Source of the DNA: Ananas comosus
Lineage: Eukaryota > Streptophyta > Magnoliopsida > Poales > Bromeliaceae
Direction of reading: 5' to 3'
Assembly (NCBI RefSeq): GCF_001540865.1
Contig: NC_033622.1
Coordinates: 16,938,089 to 17,002,088 of the forward strand
Length of the DNA stretch: 64,000 nucleotides
Under the pieces are notes generated by a model that was given only the letters and a program-made list of their open reading frames with translations, was not told the origin of the DNA and did not search any database. Below, in pieces: positions 52,783 to 62,869 of the stretch. Position numbers and translations under genes: made by a program. Position 1 is the stretch's first letter; the number at the start of each line of letters is the position of its first letter.

Positions 52783-55700
52783 TTACCTGCGCCCGCGCTT
52801 CCGCGCCGACGAGGACGCCGGGGGCGGCGGCGGCGGCGGAGGCTTCGCCGCCTCCCCCCTCGCCTTCTTCGCCGGCGGCGGCGTGGGCGGCGCCGCCGCC
52901 CTCTTCGGCGGGCGCCCCACGCTCCTCCTCGTCGCGGCCCTCTGCTCCGGCCCCTGCCGCTTCGAGGATCCGCCGGCGGAGCCCTGATCCCTGCGCGCCT
53001 CTTCCCTCCCCGATTTCCTCTGCTCCGCCGCTCTGGAGGGGCCGCCGTCTCCGCGGCCGCGCTCTTCGACGACGATGGCGAGCTCCGGTTCATCCGGTTC
53101 AGGAAATCGGCCGCGGTCCGCTTCTTCGCGGCGGCGGTGCTGCCGCCGCTCTTCTTCTCGGGCTTCTTCGCCGCTTCGGCGCTCGTACTCTCCACGGGCT
53201 TAGGAGGCTTAAAGCTCGGCGAGGGAGTGGCGGTGGAGCTCCTCAGGGAAGCGCTTAAGCTGCTACTGGCCCCACTGCTCCCCCTGCTCTTGTTCGTCCT
53301 CAGCCCCCGCGTTCCGGATCTCTCTTTAGTCGTCTTCTTCGGAGGGGTGGGGGTGGGGGTGGGGGTGGGGTCGGGGTCCGCCTCGTCGCTCTCCCGCTCC
53401 TTCCGATCCTGCTCGGCCTTCTCCTCCTTCGCCGGTGGCGTAGGCGCCGCCTTGGCGATGGAGCTGCGCTTTCGGCACACGATCATCGGGGCCGCGGCGG
53501 AGATCGGCTTCTCGAGGTGAGATCCGGATCCGGCGGGATCCCGATCCGCCCTGAGCTTCGGCGCCGCCGCCCCCCCCGACTGCGGCGGAGGCGACGGCGA
53601 CCGCGACGGCGACGGCGACGGCGACCGCGACGAGGGCGGCGGCGAAGGGTCCTGGCGCGGTGCGCGGAGGGGCTTTGGGAGGGCGGAGGCGATCTCCTTG
53701 GAGACGAGGTCGCGGAGGTGGGACGCGGCGACGGACTCTGGGGAGTTTCTGGGGAAGAAGACGCGGGCGTTGTGGCACAGCAGCAGCACGTCGCGGAAGA
53801 ACTCCGCCGCGCTCCCATACGGACGCCGCCCGCTCCCGCTCCCGCTCCCGCTCCCGCTCCCCCGCCTCTCCAGCTTCGCCCGCACCATCTCCAGATCCAC
53901 GTGTCGCCGTATCAGACTTCGATATCTCGCGCTTTCCTGAAAAAAGAAAAAAATTTTTTTTTTTTTTTTTGCTGTTGTTGTTGTTTTTCCGTCTCAACGA
54001 TCTCCAATATAATTTAAAAATGTTGTACATTATTTGTATTTAGCAATTCATTATTTGTCCTAATTAAGCCTAAAAAAATTTAAGATAATACCGAGGTTGA
54101 ATACAGAATTTTAAAAAATATCTATATATATATATAATATATTGTCCTACGACACTATTTAATTAATATGTCAAAGAATATTTAATATAAATTACTGTAT
54201 AAAATAGCTGTCTGGCATGGACTGTTTGTCTACTACACACCTTTCTTTTTTTTAAATATGCAATATTTATTAATAAGACGATTTAAGCAGTAAAAGTAAT
54301 TTAGATTAGGGCAAAAGCCTAATTAAAGAGTTATTGAACCAATACTATTTCACGGAGGAGTGGAATTTGTGTTATACTGCAGAAATATTGTAAGGCTTAA
54401 CATGGTCACAAAAGCTGCGGGAACATGCTTTCTCGTTAACTCCACGTGGCAATGGATAATTGGATATAATATCAAACGGTGGCCTAACGGGGCCCAAATT
54501 ACAGCCACGACGGCGAGGCACCGTCCCCCAGTTACCACATATTTTGGCCTATCTTATCTCCAACGTCGTGGTAAGCACGACGGTGGAGATTGATTTTATT
54601 ATTAAAAAAAAAAGGAAAAAAAAAAACTCATACGTGTCCCGATCCGCCAGACGAAATTCACACACTAATATTTTTGAATTCGGTTGTGGCGAACGCATAC
54701 GAAATATTGGTTGCATCGCGGTGTATTCGTACATCAAATAAAAGGCATAAATTAGGACTTTTTTTTGCAAATAGTCTTCTGACAAATTTTATTTACAAAA
54801 CTAGTTTCGTTCAAAAATTATTTGTAAAAATGACCGTCACTGCCACGCCAGCGTCACGTCAGCGCCATTCGGACAGGACGGGCCCAGGTATTTAAGTTGA
54901 ACACGGTGAACCATTCACCGTGTTCAATATAAGATTTTTGTATTGATACCCCAACAATGACTAAGTTGGAGGTATTTGTATTAGACACGGTGAATCAATA
55001 CAAATTATTGGACACGGTGAATGGTTCACCGTGTCCAATACAAATATTTCAATCTTAGCTATTTTGTATTGAACACGATGAATCATTCACCGTGTCCAAT
55101 ACAATATTCACCGTATTCAACTTAACCATCTGGCCCAGCCCCGCCCGCGTGGCGTTGACGTGGCGCTTGCGTGGCGGGATCAGGACTATTTTTGTAAATA
55201 AATTTTTGACAGGACCAATTTAAAAAAAAAAATATTATAAGGAGGCTATTTGCAAAAAAAAGTCCCGTAAATTATAAATCGTTATAAATATAATTTTTAA
55301 GCAGTAATTTCTCCCAAAATCAAGAGTCTATGCAAAATACAGTATTTAAGCCCTAGGTAGCAGATGTTCAAAAATAATAATTTTAAATATTTAAATCTTC
55401 TCAATGTCATTAGAAAAAAAATGTTAAAATCTCTCAAAGATTAAATTTTTGATGCATGGTGCATGAAATGTGATGATACACCGGGTGCATGCAATAGGTT
55501 TCTGATGACTCGTTTTCTTTGAATTTCTTGTTCAGAAAACCGCCCATTTGGCTTCTGCAAGTGGACCAAATATGCTCACCGAACTCGCGAGACGATAACG
55601 TTGAAATACTCGCGCTTCAATCAATTATTTATTATTGCTCGTTTAATTTATAAAAAAAGGAACGGGTCGTGCATTATTAGCTCGTTCGTTCGGTGCGTGT

Positions 55701-56372
55701 TTTTAGTTTCAGTAAGTTGCGGCTCCGATATATCGGGCAAACGACGCGAGAAGTTAAAAGTACCTGGCTCTCGAGCCGGCGCTCGAAAACGGTCCCATAC
55801 TTGTTCGATCGGATAATCTCGAGGAAGGAGATCAACGGCTGTGATTCAGCGGCGCTGAGGGAGGGAGAGGCCCCGTCCGCCTCCGCCTCCGCCTCCGCCT
55901 CCGCCTCCGCCTCGCCGAGCTCTGCACGTCGCTGCTCTCCTTCTCCGCCTCCCCCTCCTTCGTCTCCGTCGCCGACTCGCCGGACTCGCCACCCCGCGTC
56001 GGAGGCGCCGCCGCTGCCGCCGCCCCGCCGGAGCTCCCATCGCAGGACTCCTCCACGGCTGCCTTCGGGCCCCCGCCTCCCCCACCGCCGGCGGCGGCCG
56101 GAGCGGACTCCTCCGGCGGCTTTTCCTCCTCCCCGGGCCTGCCTTCCTCCTCCTCCCGCGCTGCCTCCTTTAGATCGGTCGAGTTGGATTCCTTGCACGA
56201 ACCGCCGGAGATTCGATCTCCGGCGAGCTCCGGGGCCGACCCCGAGGATCCCGCGTCCTTCGCCTCCCTCTCCCCGTTCGGATCCGGCTTCCCCTCGCCG
56301 GACTCCGTCTCCGGCGGGCTCCGCTCGCGCTCTTCCTTAAGCCTGTTAACCTTTAATTGCAGCGATCTAGAA

Positions 56373-56405
<33 letters not shown>

Positions 56406-56898
56406 CATACATATATATAAATATATATATGAAAAAGGAAAAAAATCAAGAGCGTTAATAGCCGTTAGATCTTGATCGAACGACGCATACAAATAAATAA
56501 AAAAAAATTAACGACGCGTGCAAATAAATGGAGAAAAAAAAAAAAAAGAAGAAAAAGAAATAGGACGCGAGGAGCGATTCAGATGAGGCGTACACAATCG
56601 AGAGATCGTATCGCTCGACCTCACGGCGGAACTCGGCGACACGGAGCTCCTCGAGCCAGGGGACGGCGTCGACGGGGTCTGGATCAGCGTCGGAGAAGCG
56701 GCGGCGGAGGTGGCGGAAGCGGAGGCGGCAGCTGTGTGGGGTGAGGAGGTGGGCGAAGGGGCTCCGCGCCTGGACCTCCATGGCCACGGAGTCCCAGCTC
56801 CGCGTGCCGTGGCGGCTAACGGCGCAGGCGAGGAGGAGTTCCTCCCACGTCCCCCAGATCTCCTCCTTCTCCCCCTCCGGATCCTCCGATCTCACCAT
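52783..56898 (-). CDS. SANT/Myb-like plus bromodomain protein, three exons, two apparent frame breaks
   Basis: Nuclear chromatin-associated protein of the plant type with an N-terminal SANT-like segment (WGTWEELLLACAVSRHGT) and a bromodomain. Exons: 56594-56898, 55764-56366, 52783-53936. Exon 2 begins with SLQLKVNRLKEE (coiled coil) and ends with the start of the bromodomain (QPLISFLEIIRSNKYG..FERR). Exon 3 continues it (RRHVDLEMVRAKL, AAEFFRDVLLLCHNARVFFP). The C-terminus in one frame is VGRPPKRAAAPPTPPP..KKARGEA, ending at TAA 52783-52785. Two breaks are needed: in the (GGAGGC)n tract at about 55876-55925, and at about 53000-53095 before the C-terminus. Each exon is one base short of frame. 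Sequencing error in GC-rich repeats is likely; true mutation is possible. Intron 2 is 1827 bp. Confidence 0.82.
54747..55268. mobile_element. TIR element with three internal CACGGTGAA hairpins
   Basis: It lies inside intron 2 of the bromodomain gene. Outer arms: GGACTTTTTTTTGCAAATAG on the left, inverted at the right end (CTATTTGCAAAAAAAAGTCC). Next come GC-rich arms with repeated CACG/CACGTC motifs (CCACGCCAGCGTCACGTCAG on the left). The centre holds three 27-nt hairpins, GGACACGGTGAA-type with TTCACCGTGTCC, at 54899-54925, 55010-55036 and 55071-55097, plus two unpaired repeats. No ORF. The family is not recognised. Confidence 0.75.
55876..55912. repeat. (GGAGGC)n hexanucleotide repeat in bromodomain exon 2
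   Basis: About six GCCTCC units on the plus strand. In one frame it encodes Glu-Ala repeats, in another Arg repeats. This is where the reading frame has to change. Confidence 0.85.
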
Positions 56899-56899
56899 G

Positions 56900-58979
56900 C
56901 CGATGCCGATCTCTCATCGCGCCGCCTCCATCGCCTCGCGCTTAGGGTTTCTCTCTCTCTCTCTCTCTCTCTCTCGCTCTTCCCTTTTCTGTTCTAGGTT
57001 TTTGGTGTCGTTCGTAATTTCTTTTTTTTTTTTTCTTTCCCTTTTTAAAATTATTAAAGATGGTGTATATGTATATATATTTCTCTTCTCCCCCGTCGGT
57101 TCTCTTCCCCGCGGCCCGGCTTCAGGTCTCACAGCACGATCGAACACAGGAAAGGGTTCGATAACCAGCACCCAAGTTATTTCAGTGATTTTATTTATTT
57201 TTATTATTTTTTTATTCTTTTTTTAATTACTGATTTGACGAAACCACCCCTAAAAGCAACCGGATATTACATGCCGTCTCGGGTGTCCATGTCCAAAATA
57301 TCATCTAATAAGAGGCATTTCCTACTCTCTTTCTCTTTTCTTTTCTTTTCTTTTCTTTTTTTTATTTTTTGATAAGCTTCAAATATTATTCCTATTATTT
57401 CCTTTTTTTTATTCTAGTACCTTATGTTTAAATTATATCAATTTAATATATTTATGATTTATTTATTTTTTATCGATTTTTTTTCGTTACCTCAAACCAA
57501 CAAAGTTAAATCTAAAATTTTTAATTTTAAATTTTAAATTTTAAGATATACATTTTTTATTTCAAATCTTAAATTTTAAATTTTAAATCTTGAATTTTAT
57601 ATTTAAAATTAAAATTTATAAATTTTGAAATATAAAATGCAACTACTTGACCTGCTAACAAGAATAACCCATAAGGCCCAAATCACCAATTGATCTGATG
57701 TGGGACATCTGATGTAGGACTATTGTATCACATTGCGTTGGGTCCAAACTACAGACTCAAAATGTATGTTTATGCCCAGTTATTATTATTATTATTAGCG
57801 TATAGACCTCATATATTCTAATCATGACATTTTAAATATCATATTTGAAATTTATTTTTTAACACTTTTAATTTTTTAATTTTAAATGTCAATTTTAAAT
57901 TTTAAAATTATAATTTTAAAAATTTTAAATTTAGATTGTAAATTTAAATATCAAATTTTAAATTTTAGTTCAGATTTTAATTTTGAATTTTAAAATTTTA
58001 AAGTCAAATTAAAATTTTAAAATAAATTTAAAAAATAAATTATTATTTGTAAACAGTTAAAAATAATAATTTTTTAAAATCATTCTAAAAAAATTATTTT
58101 CCTGCTAAACTCAGTGGAATTCTCTATAATTTTTAATCAAGATTAATTTTCAAAATTAAAATTAATTTTATAAAAAAAAATTTTAGAATTCAGGCTAAAC
58201 AGCCTTTTATACTAGCTCGTGAACTTCTAGCTGTAACATCTTTATGTACACTTAATTGTACCACCAATTATTTTCCGTTTAAATTGTACAGCGTATAAAA
58301 TGGAAGAATATTTTTGAATTCTCTGTATGCATTATACTGTTTTAAAAAATTAGATTTTATGCATTCCAGTAGTTATGTTTATGGTCTCTTTTGAATCACA
58401 AGACAGTAAATTCAAAACATATATCTTAAAATGTTTCAAATTTTTCTAAATTTATATCAATTTGACATATATTTTACGCCATATATTTATATGCCGTTTG
58501 AATTATAAATCTTTACCAAAATTTTAAACAGAACATAGAAAGGTACACACTAGTCGTGCCGGGATATTCAAATTCGTTGCATTAAGTGATCAGAACCCTC
58601 GCCCCCTTTGCAAATGGGCGAGGCCCTACCTCCAGTGGTGCTCTGAATTGCAAAATGGCTATCGAGCAATGCTCCAAAATCGAAACACCCAACTTACTCA
58701 TGAGAAAGTGCTATATTTAGTGACCGTATATCAGTAAAAACCCAACTTACTCATGAGAAAGTGCTATATTTACCGACCGTATATCGGTAAAAATAGATTT
58801 TTAAAAAACACAACGAAAAATACCGACCGTCCCTAGAGCAAGTGGCAAAGGACTTGGTGATTGGTATCCGAGATCCAAGTTCGAATCCTAATTGATTCAC
58901 ATTTCTAGCTAAGTTTATTTCTAAATAAGATAAACGAAACGAATAGCATGCTGCTATCTATCTCTCATATAAAAAAAAA

Positions 58980-59010
<31 letters not shown>

Positions 59011-60256
59011 CACCACGAAAGATCATTCGAAGTTCAGTTGAGAAAAATTTGTGCAAAATAGGTAACTAACATCATCCACACCTACCCACGAATTGTATTA
59101 ACCACTTATAAAATTTGATTGGAGACGCTTCGCGGAAAAGCTATAGTAAAGCTTTTTAATGAAAGAAAATACAGAAAATATCTAAAACAGCAATACAGCA
59201 AGTGACACGCAGACCATCTTATTTTGTTTTTTTGGCTACAGATATCGATTAATACCATCTGCGAGGTTAATAGAGATGATGGTGCTTTGTTATCACGCGA
59301 CTAATTTTCTCCTCTCTTAGCTGGTAAGGACTAACGCGGGCGTTCAACGAGCACGTGACAATATCACGTGCATTAGGACACTGATAAGCGAACGGATTCT
59401 ATGCAGGGATAATAAGAAATTACGCGACTAATTAATTTTCCGGGTCCATAGAGTTGTTCAAGTTTTGTGAGGCAATACAATTCACGCCGAATTCCGATCA
59501 CTATCCCTTCCCATAAAATAAAATATTGGCTGGAGCTAATTTTCCCCGTCATCGTACAAAACACATTTACTATTTACTACTAAGTATTTAAAATTGAATT
59601 TTAATTTTAATTTAATAAATATAATCATGAAGATAGATAGAAGGAAGTATTTGCAATATTCATGTCAGCCGCAACAGTCCGAACAAAACTGGAGCTCTAT
59701 TTCTCTAGCTCCCTGCCTCTTAGTCTTTAGGTTAAATCGTAGCCATATCTGTCCTAAATCCATAACAGCACTATTAATTCAATCCTCCGAATTCAAAGAG
59801 CAGCACTGTCTTAAAAGTTGAAACATCTTCCCGATTTCCTGCTTGCAATTTTTCCAGTTCAGGATAAGAGGACTCAGACTGAGCTGAAACAATCTGTTAT
59901 TCTCCTCTCCTACTGTCCTACACAAAAGTAATGAGTTCTGAGCATTCGCCTTGCTTCTCTGGCATTACATCAGAGGAGGTGACATTTAAAGCACAAATCT
60001 GCATTCTGCAAAGAAAAAGCACCATCTATCTACAAGACTACAAGGACAAAGCAAAATGAAGCATAATCTATGGCATAATTTTATATATATATATGGCATC
60101 ATCTATGGCATGCTAAGCTGCTAAAATGCAAACATAAAGCACCAGTTTTACAAGAAACAGAAGCATCTTCATCGGCACTATAGAACACAATTATGCTAGA
60201 GACTCGAGCCTCAATAATATCTGGCCTGCGCCACTCTACATAATTTCACCTCCGGC
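56900..60256. other. Long intergenic region with one SINE; no gene
   Basis: A CT microsatellite (56950-56980) probably lies in the 5' UTR of the bromodomain gene. 57400-58200 is low-complexity AAATTTTAAATTTT. A 51-bp tandem duplication starting at CCCAACTTACTCATGAGAAA lies at about 58690-58790. From about 59820 to 60256 the sequence is probably the 3' UTR of the next gene. Only short ORFs occur. Confidence 0.55.
58825..59000 (+). mobile_element. tRNA-derived SINE, copy 5
   Basis: It starts CCGACCGTCCCTAGAGCAAG, has AAGTTCGAATCCTAATT (B-box), then TAAGTTTATTTCTAAATAAG, and a long poly-A followed by CA repeats. A possible target duplication ACGAAA lies on both sides (about 58814 and after the CA run). 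Confidence 0.8.
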
Positions 60257-61378
60257 TCATTTTAGACTCCGCCGCGCATCCAGAGCCTTCCTCAGCTCCT
60301 CGTTCACGTCCTCCGCCGCCACTGTCTTCCCGGGATTATCCCCAGCCTTCCCATTAGGGCGCCGATCACTCTTCGCTGCAGCCGAAGTTGCAGATGCCGC
60401 GTGTCCACCCTTCCCAAGGTCAGCACTGCCGGAGAATTGGCCTCCGGTGGCAGGACCCGCCCTTCCGCTGCGGATCTCCGTCCTGAGCTCCTCCACCGCC
60501 CTCCTCAGTAGCCGGCTCTCGGCCTGCAGTGCCTCCAATTGGCCCCTCACCGCCTCCTCCTCCGCCGCCGCCGTGGCCGCCTTCCTCTTCTCCGCTTCCT
60601 CCCTCGCCTTCTCCGCGTGCGCCACGTGCTCGATCGAGACCTTGCTCATAGCGAGCAGCGGGATCTTGCTGAGGGAGACCCCCGCCATCGGAACCTTAGC
60701 AGAGTCGCCGGAGAGCGCGGCGCGGAGCTCCGGCGGGATATGCAGCCCCCACCGGAACCTCACGGCGGCGCCGCCCCGCAGCGGGAGGACGCTCCTCGCG
60801 GCGACCTCCATGCCCGAGAGCAAGCCGCTGATCCCGCCCCTCGATGCGGTGACGCTCGCCGGGAACCCGTTAGCCGCCTTGTGGATCCCGTTGTCGAACG
60901 GCCGGAACCCGATGACCGGCGCATCTGAGCCGTCGATCGATCCCTCGCCGTTCGCGTCGCCTAGGACGGCGCCCTTCGTGACGGCGGGAGAGAAGGCGGA
61001 GGCGTCGGATCGGGTGGATTTTTTGATGGCGAAGTCGCCGAATCGGGGCTTGAAGAGGACGGAGAAGCTCGGCCCGGCGCCGGCGCCGCGGCCGAGGAGG
61101 TTGAACTCGGCGGACATGGCGAAGGGGGCGGCGGCGGGGGATCCGAGCACGCCGGCGCCGGTCTTGAGGACGAGGGAGAAGGGGTTCCAGGGATCGTTGG
61201 GGCGGTAGGAGACGCGGAGCGAGGGGCCGAAGTCGAAGGCGGTGGCCAGGTCGAGGCGGAGCTCCTTGGCGTCGCCCACGGCGAGGCCGGAGACGAAGGG
61301 GAGGCCGAGGACGCTGATGGGGACCTTCGCGCGCACCAGAGGCTTCTGCTCCTCGCGGAACTTGATCGAGGCCTTCAT
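60257..61378 (-). CDS. Conserved plant protein with C-terminal coiled coil, single exon
   Basis: 373 aa from the ATG at 61376-61378. The start MKASIKFREEQ is chosen over an in-frame upstream ATG (61462), because the 28 extra residues are Pro/Arg/Glu-rich and look like translated 5' leader. Residues 1-120 have a conserved-looking beta-rich pattern (LVRAKVPISVLGLPFVSGL, SLRVSYRPNDPWNPFSLVLKTG, SAEFNLLGRG). The middle is a linker, and 270-330 is Ala/Glu/Arg-rich, predicted as coiled coil (EKAREEAEKRKAATAAAEEEA, LRRAVEELRTEI). I recall similar uncharacterised plant proteins but cannot name a function. GC-rich coding sequence contrasts with AT-rich flanks. No TATA seen. Confidence 0.8.
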   Translation of the reverse strand: MKASIKFREEQKPLVRAKVPISVLGLPFVSGLAVGDAKELRLDLATAFDFGPSLRVSYRPNDPWNPFSLVLKTGAGVLGSPAAAPFAMSAEFNLLGRGAGAGPSFSVLFKPRFGDFAIKKSTRSDASAFSPAVTKGAVLGDANGEGSIDGSDAPVIGFRPFDNGIHKAANGFPASVTASRGGISGLLSGMEVAARSVLPLRGGAAVRFRWGLHIPPELRAALSGDSAKVPMAGVSLSKIPLLAMSKVSIEHVAHAEKAREEAEKRKAATAAAEEEAVRGQLEALQAESRLLRRAVEELRTEIRSGRAGPATGGQFSGSADLGKGGHAASATSAAAKSDRRPNGKAGDNPGKTVAAEDVNEELRKALDARRSLK

Positions 61379-61741
61379 CGCCGCGCTTCTCTCCTCTCCT
61401 TTCCTCTCCTCTTCTCTCCTAGGGTTAGGGTTCGGGTTTCGATGGAAAACCCTAGGTCGCAACCACGGGAGGGGAGGAGGCGAATGAATTAGGGTTAGTG
61501 TATGTTAAACTTGGGGATCGCGGGGAAGGGGAGCAGCAAATGCAGCGGGGATTGGATCACGCCATGGGCGATTGGATCGCTTTGGATGGACTGGAAATTT
61601 GGGAGGAAGAGGATAGAGTTAGGGCCAGGCAGGCAGAGGACCAGAGAAGCGTTTCTCCATAAGAGGGCAGCAGTAGCACCAAGTGCGCGTGCGCGCGCGT
61701 GTGTGTGTGTGTTATATAAAGATAAAGGCTTTCATCTGATC

Positions 61742-62588
61742 AAGTTACATTAGATGATATGGATTTTCAAATCGTTGGTTGAGATCGAGTTAAGATTAAT
61801 TTAGAATATTTACATTGTATAGAAATTAAATTTTATAAATTTTAAAATTTATTTATTTACTAATCAAAGAATAACGAAATCGACGGTGTTTAATAGCTTA
61901 TATGAGCCGTTTTCTTATTTAACAGTGTAGAGCAATACAACTCGTTATAATTTTTAATAGAGAATTTGTTATACTATTTAGATAAAGTGTGATAACTCCA
62001 ATCATAAATTAAAGGGAAAACTTCAAAAACCCTTCATGGTTTCGTAGTTTCTCACTCTGCCCCCTGTGGTTTAAAATATATCAATTTGCCCCCCTATGGT
62101 TTCTTTGTCTCTTTTTCTTATCAATTTTATTATTTTTTTTCCTTAAATTAGTGATAAAGTTAAAATTAAAGGGTACTAAAGTGAATATTTGATAAATCTA
62201 AATGGATATCTGAAGTTTTTTGTATATAATTTAATAAAATATTAACGAAAAAGCTACTGAAAAGATAAAAACAAAACCAAGGGGGGCAATTTGATACATT
62301 TTAAACCACAAGGAAGCAAAGTGAGAAACGATGAAACCACAGGGGGGGTTTTTGAAGTTTTTCCTAAATTAAAAACATCTAACATTTATTTTCACAAAGT
62401 TATTCGTTTTTTACCATTCAATTTTTTTTTTTTTTACTCTTTGATAGACTTGATAATAATTTTTAAAATTACAATATTCGATTTCTAAGTATTTATAATA
62501 GTATAATTTCAACGATATCAATCATCTATTCAGAATTTCGATCATCCAAAATGATTTAATAAGACAAAAACTTATATCATCTTAAGAG
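61742..62588. mobile_element. Old family-2 MITE interrupted by a younger MITE
   Basis: Left (TCAAATCGTTGGTTGAGATCGAG, TAAGATTAATTTAGAATATT) and right parts resemble the arms and internal phrases of family 2. The 351-bp element at 62014-62364 splits them. A further half copy follows at about 62590-62870 (CTTTCAAAAGTACGAAAATCTCC). Confidence 0.5.
62014..62364. mobile_element. Mutator-type MITE with 9-bp target duplication
   Basis: The ends GGGAAAACTTCAAAAACCC and GGGTTTTTGAAGTTTTTCC are inverted repeats. Inner arms share GTTTCTCACT.TGCC and GTGGTTTAAAATATATCAA. The flanks are TAAATTAAA at 62005-62013 and 62365-62373. It is 351 bp with no ORF. Confidence 0.85.
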
Positions 62589-62869
62589 GAGAATAGTTCT
62601 ATGCTTTCAAAAGTACGAAAATCTCCATACTTGAAAGTTTGTTTTTATAATAGGGTATCCAATTTAATGATCGATTTTGTTAATCACAATAGACGTTATT
62701 AGAACTATTTTAAATTTCATAATTTTTTAATATCGTTTACTAATTAATTAAAAGATCTAAAAAATAACTAATTTTTAATGATCAATGTAGCATATTTATA
62801 AATTCAAAAAGTGTAGAATAATTTAAATTAATTATGTAAAATTTTAATAACAAATTACACTCCACGGGG

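Noticed and set aside
53137..54043. Overlapping plus-strand ORFs opposite the bromodomain exon
   Set aside because: Antisense shadows in GC-rich coding DNA; the minus frame carries the bromodomain signature.
60447..61208. 253-codon plus-strand ORF
   Set aside because: Antisense to the 373-aa gene at 60257-61378, whose minus frame shows regular protein patterns; GC-rich DNA commonly leaves the opposite strand open.
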